Of a stretch of 12,215 bases of DNA, positions 6,696-12,215 are shown piece by piece. Location: positions 1-12,215 of the forward strand of contig JAUZOB010000070.1 of the NCBI GenBank assembly GCA_030706665.1, in the 5' to 3' direction. Position 1 is the stretch's first letter, and the number at the start of each line of letters is the position of its first letter. Origin of the DNA: Bacteroidota bacterium. GTDB taxonomy: Bacteria; Bacteroidota; Bacteroidia; Bacteroidales; Prolixibacteraceae. The notes beneath the pieces were generated by a model. That model saw only the letters and a program-made list of their open reading frames with translations. It ran no database searches and was not told the origin of the DNA. A program made the position numbers and the translations under genes.

Positions 6696-7823
6696 ATGAA
6701 GAGAGTATTATTTATTGACCGTGACGGGACAATTATACATGAACCGCCGATAGACTTTCAAGTCGACTCCTTAGAGAAACTTGAATTTTATCCCGGAGTA
6801 TTCCGTAATCTTTACCAGATCCGGAATAACCTTGATTTTGAAATGGCAATGGTAACCAACCAGGATGGACTGGGAACCATTTCATTTCCGGAAGACACAT
6901 TCTGGCCTGCTCAAAATAAGATGTTAAAAACGCTGGAAGGAGAAGGCATTACTTTCGATGCCATTCATATCGATCGTTCTTTCCCTGAAGATAATGCTCC
7001 TACCCGAAAACCACGTACCGGATTACTTACTCAATATTTTTCGGATGAATACGATCTTAAAGGTTCATTCGTAATAGGCGACAGGCTTACAGACGTTGAG
7101 TTGGCTAAAAACCTTGGCGCTAAAGCGATCTTACTCCGCGATGAAGAAGAAGGAAGAGCAATGTTGCGTGAAGCCGGACTCGAAGAGATTTGTGCATTCA
7201 TTAATAAGAGCTGGGATAAAGTTTATGAATATTTGCTGGCAGGAGAGCGTACGGCTGAAATTAGCCGTGTTACAGGAGAGACGGATATCCGGATCCTGTT
7301 AAAGATTGACGGAAGCGGAAAGGGGAAGATCTCGACCGGATTGGGATTCTTTGATCACATGCTTGATCAGATTGCCCGCCATTCAGGATGCGATCTGGAA
7401 ATCACCGTAAAGGGCGATCTGAATGTCGACGAACATCATACGATCGAAGATACGGCACTGGCATTGGGTGAAGCTTTTTACAAAGCCTTGGGAAATAAAC
7501 GGGGCATCGAACGTTACGGATACTGTCTTCCGATGGATGACTGCCTTGCTCAGGTTGCACTTGATTTTGGAGGACGCCCCTGGCTGATGTGGGATGTAGA
7601 ATTTAAACGTGAAAAGATCGGGGATGTTCCAACTGAAATGTTTTATCATTTCTTCAAGTCTTTTTCTGATACGGCAAAATGTAATCTGAATATAAAAGCC
7701 GAAGGAACCAATGAACATCATAAAATAGAAGGCATTTTCAAAGCATTGGCAAGAGCCATTAAAATGGCTGTCAAACGGGATGTTTTCCGCTATGAACTGC
7801 CAAGTACGAAAGGAATGTTATAA
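6696..7823 (+). CDS. hisB: Bifunctional HisB: histidinol-phosphatase / imidazoleglycerol-phosphate dehydratase
   Basis: Two enzymes are fused. Residues 1 to about 165 form a HAD phosphatase (histidinol phosphate to histidinol), with nucleophile D8 and D10 in FIDRDGT, T54 in VTNQ, K105 in RKPRTG, and D129/D133 in IGDRLTD. Residues from about 185 to 375 form the IGP dehydratase, with GFFDHMLDQ, the metal-binding HHTIEDT at 247-253 and EHHKIEG near 340. I chose the ATG at 6696 (375 residues): it gives a normal N-terminus, whereas an in-frame TTG at 6690 would add only two residues. Unlike E. coli HisB, the phosphatase loop reads IDRSFPEDNAPTRKPR and lacks the Cys/His zinc ligands. It is the last his gene here; no hisH, A, F or I follows. 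Confidence 0.96.
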   Translation: MKRVLFIDRDGTIIHEPPIDFQVDSLEKLEFYPGVFRNLYQIRNNLDFEMAMVTNQDGLGTISFPEDTFWPAQNKMLKTLEGEGITFDAIHIDRSFPEDNAPTRKPRTGLLTQYFSDEYDLKGSFVIGDRLTDVELAKNLGAKAILLRDEEEGRAMLREAGLEEICAFINKSWDKVYEYLLAGERTAEISRVTGETDIRILLKIDGSGKGKISTGLGFFDHMLDQIARHSGCDLEITVKGDLNVDEHHTIEDTALALGEAFYKALGNKRGIERYGYCLPMDDCLAQVALDFGGRPWLMWDVEFKREKIGDVPTEMFYHFFKSFSDTAKCNLNIKAEGTNEHHKIEGIFKALARAIKMAVKRDVFRYELPSTKGML

Positions 7824-7841
7824 TACATTCGCAAAATGATG

Positions 7842-7871
7842 TTTGAATAACAGCTGAATCAATTATCTTTG
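7842..7871 (+). promoter_or_regulatory. Promoter of the acyltransferase gene
   Basis: TTTG (7842-7845), an 18-bp spacer and TATCTTTG (7864-7871) give a perfect -7 box and a perfect -33 box for Bacteroidota. It starts only 18 bp after the hisB stop and would give a short 5' leader of about 25 nt. This argues that the acyltransferase is not simply the tail of the his operon, although there is no terminator after hisB. Confidence 0.65.
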
Positions 7872-7900
7872 CCGCCTTAAGTAATTATTGATTGAGACGG

Positions 7901-8983
7901 ATGAAAAACAGAATTGAAGTGATTCAGCTGTTACGTGGAATAGCGGCAATGTTAGTCTGCTTCTTTCACATGAAGACGATGTTAAACTTCCCATCTATAA
8001 AGCTGGGGGAAATGCTTTTTGGCCATGGTGCTATCGGCGTTCCCTTGTTCTTTATTATTAGCGGGTTTATCATGGTCTTTACAACAAAAAGTAGTGACGG
8101 AAGTGGAAAATACGTAGGTAAGTTTCTGGTTAAACGACTGATGCGTATTATCCCCATCTACTTCTTTTTGACTTTTTTCTATATGCTGTTTCAAGGATCC
8201 CTGGTTGAATATTTTACTACAAAATCAGATATTCTAATAAAAGCGTTGACTTTTCAGCCGACTTTTTTGAAACACACCGGCTCGTCATACGGGATGCCTC
8301 CGCTTATTGTGGGATGGTCGCTAAATTATGAAATGCTCTTTTACATCCTGTTTGCAGCAAGCATGTTTCTCAAAAAGTATCGATACCATTTTATATTTGC
8401 ATTATTCCTCTTTTTGGTATTTGGGGCACCGATTATTCATCATGGTTTTGTATCACTTGATTCAAGCCGTTATTATGAATATCCGGTACAATACATGAAT
8501 ATCCTGACAAACCCGACATTGCTTTTCTTCCTTTCAGGAGTCATATTCGGGTTAATCTACCTTTCCGATTTTAAGATTCAGAGTGGGGTGATTTTATTTA
8601 GCCTATTGGGAATTTCCATCGTATTCTTTTTAATCATCCTGTTCATTAACCCGGTAATATTTCAACCGACCCAATTCATGCTTCTGAGTTGCGGGTTATT
8701 GGTTTTCATAATGCTGATGATTCAGAAACGTTACGATTTCAGGGTTCCAAAACCATTAGTGTATCTGGGCGATATGTCCTATTCGATCTATCTGATACAT
8801 CCGCTGATTATCAGTTTTGTATCTGATTTCTTCAAAAAGATCGGCGTTCCCTATTTGACCAAACAACCGTTGTTCTTTTTTGAAGCAACCGTAATAATCA
8901 TTCTGATCTCAATCCTGAGTTACGAATATTTCGAGAAGCGATTCATAGGATATGTGACGTCTAAACTGATTAAGAAAAAATAG
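7901..8983 (+). CDS. Acyltransferase 3 family integral membrane protein
   Basis: This is a 360-residue, very hydrophobic protein with about ten predicted membrane helices. The first helix carries the family hallmark: R12 and H23, spaced R-x10-H, in LLRGIAAMLVCFFH. The next typical motif is GVPLFFIISGFIMVF, and the end reads YEYFEKRF, as in the OafA/YrhL group. Members move acetyl or other acyl groups from a cytoplasmic donor onto sugars of O-antigen, exopolysaccharide, peptidoglycan or lipids. The substrate cannot be told here, since no polysaccharide genes flank it. I use the ATG at 7901; an in-frame TTG at 7892 is unlikely because the promoter start site leaves little room. Its A/T-richness looks higher than that of the his genes, partly from the hydrophobic codons. 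Confidence 0.92.
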   Translation: MKNRIEVIQLLRGIAAMLVCFFHMKTMLNFPSIKLGEMLFGHGAIGVPLFFIISGFIMVFTTKSSDGSGKYVGKFLVKRLMRIIPIYFFLTFFYMLFQGSLVEYFTTKSDILIKALTFQPTFLKHTGSSYGMPPLIVGWSLNYEMLFYILFAASMFLKKYRYHFIFALFLFLVFGAPIIHHGFVSLDSSRYYEYPVQYMNILTNPTLLFFLSGVIFGLIYLSDFKIQSGVILFSLLGISIVFFLIILFINPVIFQPTQFMLLSCGLLVFIMLMIQKRYDFRVPKPLVYLGDMSYSIYLIHPLIISFVSDFFKKIGVPYLTKQPLFFFEATVIIILISILSYEYFEKRFIGYVTSKLIKKK

Positions 8984-9009
8984 AAAACTGACCTGAAGCA
9001 GTCTTTATT

Positions 9010-9447
9010 CTAATTCGCCTTAAACTCATTTCCGCAATCAAAACAATGATATCTTTTCTTGTTTTTAAAGGGAAAGACCATCAGTGCAAAGGAGATAATT
9101 AAAACAAGCAGATTAAATCTTTTTTGGGCTGCCAGTCCATAAGAAACATTTGAAGACCCGCAGACCGGACAGACGACTTTACTTTCTGAATCATCCGTTG
9201 TAATCTCAGGCTCTTCTTCCATTGTAACTTCGGCCTCTTCCTTTAGAATTTCAACTGCCTTTTCAATATCCTGCTCATAAATATTGAGTTTTATTCCTCC
9301 GACAGCATTTGCAAATAGCGGATTGATAGAAACAATATTTTCATCGGAAAGAAAACAAGGAATATCGTTCTCTTTTAGTTTTGCCAAATGAATGTTGGCA
9401 ATAATCGGATTGTCGAATGTTTCGAGGACAACTATTCTACCTTGCAT
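9010..9447 (-). CDS. DUF2007 domain protein with membrane-split zinc ribbon
   Basis: This 145-residue protein has three parts. Residues about 4-70 match the DUF2007 (putative signal-transducing) fold seen in Bacteroidota, with typical text ETFDNPIIANIHLAKL and NAVGGIKLNIYEQD. An acidic linker spans 70-90. Then come two CxxC pairs, C93/C96 (CPVCGS) and C135/C138 (CFDCGNEF), which together look like a zinc ribbon. Unusually, a hydrophobic segment (about 112-126) lies between the two halves, flanked by Lys/Arg on both sides. It may be a short membrane helix or hairpin, which would place the ribbon at the membrane face. The molecular role is unknown. The gene converges on the acyltransferase with a 26-bp gap. 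No clear promoter lies within 100 bp upstream. Confidence 0.85.
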   Translation of the reverse strand: MQGRIVVLETFDNPIIANIHLAKLKENDIPCFLSDENIVSINPLFANAVGGIKLNIYEQDIEKAVEILKEEAEVTMEEEPEITTDDSESKVVCPVCGSSNVSYGLAAQKRFNLLVLIISFALMVFPFKNKKRYHCFDCGNEFKAN

Positions 9448-9589
9448 AATTTGATTTGTAAGTTTTTGAAATACACTAATGAATGAAGATAAAATTCTGG
9501 ATTCCGGAGAGTCAGTCGAAGATTATCCTTTTGATTCTAAAGGTAGTGAATTGATACAAATAATAAGAAGAGTAAAAAACTATAATTAT

Positions 9590-9638
9590 AGTATAAAAGA
9601 GAGAGGGTGCTTCAATTTCATGAAGCACCCTCTCTCTT
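9590..9638 (-). terminator. Strong intrinsic terminator, minus strand
   Basis: Positions 9597-9614 and 9621-9638 pair perfectly over 18 bp with a 6-nt loop (9615-9620), and the GC-rich core is GGGTGCTTC. On the minus strand the stem runs straight into TTTTATAC, the poly-U side. On the plus strand the sequence after the stem (GAGCTTTCCC) is a poor U-run. It can end transcripts from the GH3 gene, 229 bp after its stop, and from the promoter at 9718-9749. Confidence 0.85.
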
Positions 9639-9711
9639 GAGCTTTCCCTGTCTCAGCTTTGTTTCTGATCCTTTAATTATCAAAAGGGGACACAGCCGAA
9701 ACAAAAGCAAT
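9591..9711 (-). ncRNA. Candidate small RNA or terminated leader of about 110-120 nt
   Basis: A transcript starting about 7 nt after the minus-strand -7 box (near 9711) and ending at the terminator would be about 110-120 nt long. It holds no ORF longer than a few codons. Besides the terminator stem it can form a small hairpin in which 9670-9674 pairs with 9683-9687, and it carries two copies of AAAGCT on the minus strand, within 9640-9662. I do not recognise the sequence as 6S, tmRNA, RNase P or SRP RNA, and it is too short for most of these. It could also be the 5' leader of the DUF2007 gene, whose ATG lies 150 bp past the terminator, or the stable 3' end of the GH3 mRNA. Confidence 0.35.
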
Positions 9712-9717
9712 CGAAGT

Positions 9718-9749
9718 CAAACCTATTCTTTCCAAACCTTCATTTCAAA
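9718..9749 (-). promoter_or_regulatory. Consensus minus-strand promoter inside the intergenic gap
   Basis: On the minus strand TTTG (9749-9746), exactly 20 bp, then TAGGTTTG (9725-9718) match both boxes of the Bacteroidota promoter without a mismatch. It points away from the GH3 gene, toward the terminator at 9597-9638 and the DUF2007 gene. Confidence 0.5.
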
Positions 9750-9839
9750 GGAAGAGCATTAAAACCAGTCACTTTACTTTTTCGCTTTATCCAGGAACAT
9801 AACTCCTTTTTAAAAGGTAGAAGGCCGATTCCCCATACA

Positions 9840-9857
9840 CTTCATTTATAAATGAAG
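9840..9857. repeat. Perfect 18-bp palindrome next to the GH3 stop
   Basis: CTTCATTTATAAATGAAG is an uninterrupted perfect palindrome beginning 9 bp past the GH3 stop codon. No U-run follows on the minus strand, so it is not a standard terminator. It may be a protein-binding site, an mRNA 3'-end hairpin, or chance in AT-rich sequence. Confidence 0.4.
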
Positions 9858-9866
9858 AAATTGAAG

Positions 9867-12215
9867 CTATTTCGTTTTGCGTAAATCTTGTTTGACGGTA
9901 ACAAATCCTCTTAAGCGAATGTCCTTTGAGGAAGCACCGATCATGATTCTGAAATCTCCCGGTTCCACGACCTTTTTAAGATTCACATCCAGCATGCTCA
10001 GCATCTCAGGGGTGATATCAAAAGAAACCTCTTTTTCTTCTCCCGATTTTAAACTGATTCGCTTAAATCCTTTCAATTCCGTTAAGGGACGGGCTACCGA
10101 GGCCAGTACATCGCGAATGTATAGCTGAACGACTTCGTCTCCTGTCCGATCACCCGTATTCTTTACTTTAAAATGTACAGTCGTCTTTTCATTCTTTCCG
10201 ATCACCTGCTTTTCAAATTTGAGATCACTGTAGGCGAATGTCGTATAACTCAATCCGAATCCGAAGGGATACATTGGCTGTCCGGTCAGGTTGGTGTAAT
10301 CGTCACCACGCCCTGTAGGCTTGTGGTTATAATAAAGAGGGAGCTGACCTTCATGAACAGGGAAGGTAATCGGGAGTCTTCCCGCGGGACTGTATTTTCC
10401 ATATAGAACTTCGGCAACGGCATCTCCACCTGCATCTCCCGGATACCAAACATCAAGAATAGATGGTACCAAATCTCTCCAATTCGTCATGGTAATTGCA
10501 CTTCCTCCCACAAGGACAACAACGGTTGGCTTTCCGGTGGCGGCAACTGCACGAATTAACTCTTCCTGGTGTCCTGGAAGAGAAAGTAGGGCACGATCAT
10601 TGAATTCTCCTTCGTTAATACCCACAACGACAAGGGCAAGGTCATTTTGTTTTGCAACATTAACGGCTTGATCTATCTTATCTTTCCAATCATTCTGAAC
10701 ACCTGCATTCCATACCAGTCTTACCCGCGCATTGCCTGCAGGTTCATAATATTCGACTTTAAGATCATATTCTTTACCTTTCTCAAAAGTGAAATCTTTA
10801 AGTATCGTTCTGAAAGTTTCTTTGGACCAGGATTCAGAAATCAACTGATTGTTAATATAAATTCGGTAACCGTCGTTTCCTTCGATCCCGATCTTGAAGG
10901 TCCCGGAATCAGGAGCAACCAGCTTGCCGGTCCAACGGACCGAATACCAATCATAGGGAATGGATTCGTGAGGAGAGAAAAGCGTCCAGCCGAACTGGAT
11001 CTGTTCATCTGTACGGGTCACCTTGGGTTGTCCCTCAAAACTGATGTTGTCGAAATATTCTCCTTTTAATCCGTTCTTCTTCACTCCGTTTTCAACGGTA
11101 TAAAGGTTCGTCGAAGGAATCGTTACATATTCAACCGTTTCTCTTCCGCAACCGGGAGCATAATTAAATTGAACCCGGTCTCCTGCAAAATTCTTTAATC
11201 CGTTCAGAATTGAAACTTTCCGAATGCCGGGACCACTGTACCCTCCCAGGCGAGCTTCAACTGCATCGGTGCCGATTACAGCAACTGATTTAGTGTCTAA
11301 TGAAAGAGGAAGAGTATTCTTTTCGTTCTTTAGCAAGACGAATGATTCGATGGCAGCCTGTTTCGCTAAGACACGGGTTGCTTCGGTTCCATTATTCTTT
11401 TCTGCTAATGCAGGATCTACATATGGATGTTCAAACAGACCGAGTTCGAATTTAGCCCTCAGGACTCTTCTGACGGCATCGTCAATTGCTTTCTGATTGA
11501 CCATTCCGGTCTCAAATGCTTTCCAGAAGAGAGGATAATGATCGTATGAAGTCTGGAAAATCACATCCAGTCCGTTTTCAATGGCATTCTTTGTTGATTC
11601 TGCATAATCGGCTGTCGTGAAGTGAAGAACATTGGCTCCACCGGTTGCACCTGCATCCGAAATAGAGAAGCCTTTAAATTTCCATTCATCTTTCAGCTTC
11701 TTGCGCAACAGCCATGCATTCGCCGTACAGGGGCTTCCGTCAAGGGTATTATAAGAAGTCATGACCGAACGGGCGCCGGCTTGTTTAAAAGCAGTCTTGA
11801 AGGCCGGGAAATAAATCTCTTCCAGCAAACGCTCGTTGAAATGAATCGGATAACTGTCACGTCCGCCATCTCCGAAGTTTGCTGCAAAATGCTTGGGAGT
11901 GGCAATGACACCCATCTTTTCAAGTTCAGACATATAGGAGAGTCCCATCATGCTGGTCAGAAAAGGATCTTCGCCATAGGTCTCTTCGGTACGGCCCCAC
12001 CTTACGTCGCGGGCAATATTTACAACCGGGGAAAGGATCTGCCGGATCCCCCTTGTCTTTGTTTCCATCGCAATGGCATGGCCCACTTTATGCATGAGCG
12101 TCGTATCCCAGGTCGCAGCCAATCCGATTGACTGAGGAAAAGCGGTTGCCCCTTCGCGCACCAATCCGTGCAGCGCTTCGTCAAATGCAATAATGGGAAT
12201 GCCTAAGCGGGTTTC
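9867..12215 (-). CDS. GH3 glycoside hydrolase with PA14 insert (beta-glucosidase-like), 5' end outside the window
   Basis: The frame is open to the window edge, so 782 C-terminal residues are visible and the start and any signal peptide are missing. The visible part begins ETRLGIPIIAFDEALHG, deep in the GH3 N-terminal barrel; TTG or GTG codons near 12164 are internal. The likely nucleophile is D187 in KGFSISDAGA. A PA14 domain (about 385-503, with GEYFDN and GNDGYRIYINN) is inserted in the C-terminal sandwich domain. The acid/base Glu is probably in NEGEFNDR (E535 or E537), ahead of LSLPGHQEELI. A fibronectin-III-like domain closes the protein (about 670-745). Relatives are exo-acting on short beta-linked sugars in the periplasm, and PA14 narrows the pocket. 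Exact specificity (glucose, xylose or other) cannot be read. Transport or regulator genes of a utilisation locus could lie beyond the edge. Confidence 0.95.
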   Translation of the reverse strand, partial: ETRLGIPIIAFDEALHGLVREGATAFPQSIGLAATWDTTLMHKVGHAIAMETKTRGIRQILSPVVNIARDVRWGRTEETYGEDPFLTSMMGLSYMSELEKMGVIATPKHFAANFGDGGRDSYPIHFNERLLEEIYFPAFKTAFKQAGARSVMTSYNTLDGSPCTANAWLLRKKLKDEWKFKGFSISDAGATGGANVLHFTTADYAESTKNAIENGLDVIFQTSYDHYPLFWKAFETGMVNQKAIDDAVRRVLRAKFELGLFEHPYVDPALAEKNNGTEATRVLAKQAAIESFVLLKNEKNTLPLSLDTKSVAVIGTDAVEARLGGYSGPGIRKVSILNGLKNFAGDRVQFNYAPGCGRETVEYVTIPSTNLYTVENGVKKNGLKGEYFDNISFEGQPKVTRTDEQIQFGWTLFSPHESIPYDWYSVRWTGKLVAPDSGTFKIGIEGNDGYRIYINNQLISESWSKETFRTILKDFTFEKGKEYDLKVEYYEPAGNARVRLVWNAGVQNDWKDKIDQAVNVAKQNDLALVVVGINEGEFNDRALLSLPGHQEELIRAVAATGKPTVVVLVGGSAITMTNWRDLVPSILDVWYPGDAGGDAVAEVLYGKYSPAGRLPITFPVHEGQLPLYYNHKPTGRGDDYTNLTGQPMYPFGFGLSYTTFAYSDLKFEKQVIGKNEKTTVHFKVKNTGDRTGDEVVQLYIRDVLASVARPLTELKGFKRISLKSGEEKEVSFDITPEMLSMLDVNLKKVVEPGDFRIMIGASSKDIRLRGFVTVKQDLRKTK

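Larger units (their letters stand above)
9448..9866. other. 419-bp intergenic region without a convincing protein gene
   Basis: Between the DUF2007 gene and the GH3 gene I find, on the minus strand, a consensus promoter (9718-9749) and a strong terminator hairpin (9597-9638). Two perfect dyads lie close to the GH3 stop: 9805-9817 (CCTTTT-T-AAAAGG) and 9840-9857. Stop codons are frequent in all minus frames. The only plus-strand frame of note (9479-9640, 53 codons) runs through the terminator stem and is not accepted. Confidence 0.7.

Noticed and set aside
6690..6698. TTG start for hisB, two residues longer
   Set aside because: The ATG at 6696 gives the usual N-terminus directly before the FIDRDGT motif.
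7892..7903. TTG start for the acyltransferase
   Set aside because: The ATG at 7901 fits the family N-terminus and leaves more room after the predicted transcription start.
9479..9640. A 53-codon plus-strand ORF divergent from the DUF2007 gene
   Set aside because: Its last third is the sequence of the terminator hairpin, it has no promoter match and I recognise no family. It is probably fortuitous.
9867..12164. Treating the TTG at 12164 as the start of the GH3 protein
   Set aside because: The frame stays open to 12215 and encodes conserved GH3 sequence (TRLGIPIIAFDEALHG), so that codon is internal and the gene is cut by the window.
1..12215. CRISPR arrays, tRNA/rRNA genes, insertion sequences, attachment sites, phage genes
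   Set aside because: No repeat-spacer series, cloverleaf, transposase, terminal repeat pair or integrase was seen. The window reads as stable chromosomal sequence.

Overview
This window looks chromosomal and comes from a member of the Bacteroidota, probably the Bacteroidales/Marinilabiliales side. The evidence is promoter-like TTTG-N18-21-TAnnTTTG boxes upstream of several genes, starts preceded by A-rich stretches with little Shine-Dalgarno signal, a long-form HisG, a fused HisB whose phosphatase half has the loop I associate with this phylum, and a DUF2007 protein. The genus cannot be fixed from the sequence.

Layout. Positions 1-149 are intergenic and end in a strong minus-strand terminator. 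A secreted DUF6263-like protein (150-1067, minus) diverges from the chaperone pair grpE-dnaJ (1272-3086, plus). A 270-bp spacer then holds what appears to be a complete histidine attenuation system: a promoter, a 21-codon leader peptide with seven His codons, an antiterminator and an intrinsic terminator. It precedes hisG-hisD-hisC-hisB (3357-7823). A membrane acyltransferase (7901-8983) follows with its own near-ideal promoter. It converges on a small DUF2007/zinc-ribbon membrane protein (9010-9447, minus). The 419-bp gap 9448-9866 has no convincing gene, but holds a consensus minus-strand promoter followed about 80 bp later by an 18-bp terminator hairpin. This is either a free-standing RNA of about 110-120 nt or a long terminated leader for the DUF2007 gene. 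The window ends inside a large GH3 glycoside hydrolase with a PA14 insert (9867 to beyond 12215, minus).

How the genes work together. GrpE and DnaJ are the nucleotide-exchange factor and J-protein partners of DnaK, which is not in the window. HisG, HisD, HisC and HisB supply the first step and the late steps of histidine synthesis (ATP phosphoribosyltransferase, dehydratase, aminotransferase, phosphatase, dehydrogenase). The middle steps (hisH, hisA, hisF, hisI/E) must be encoded elsewhere. Attenuation at 3202-3342 would couple transcription of all four genes to charged tRNA-His, and HisG would add allosteric feedback. The acyltransferase, the DUF2007 protein and the GH3 enzyme look like independent transcription units.

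The most interesting items are the his attenuator, which shows all three mutually exclusive pairings (1:2, 2:3, 3:4) in an SD-poor genome, and the promoter-terminator pair of unknown purpose at 9597-9749.
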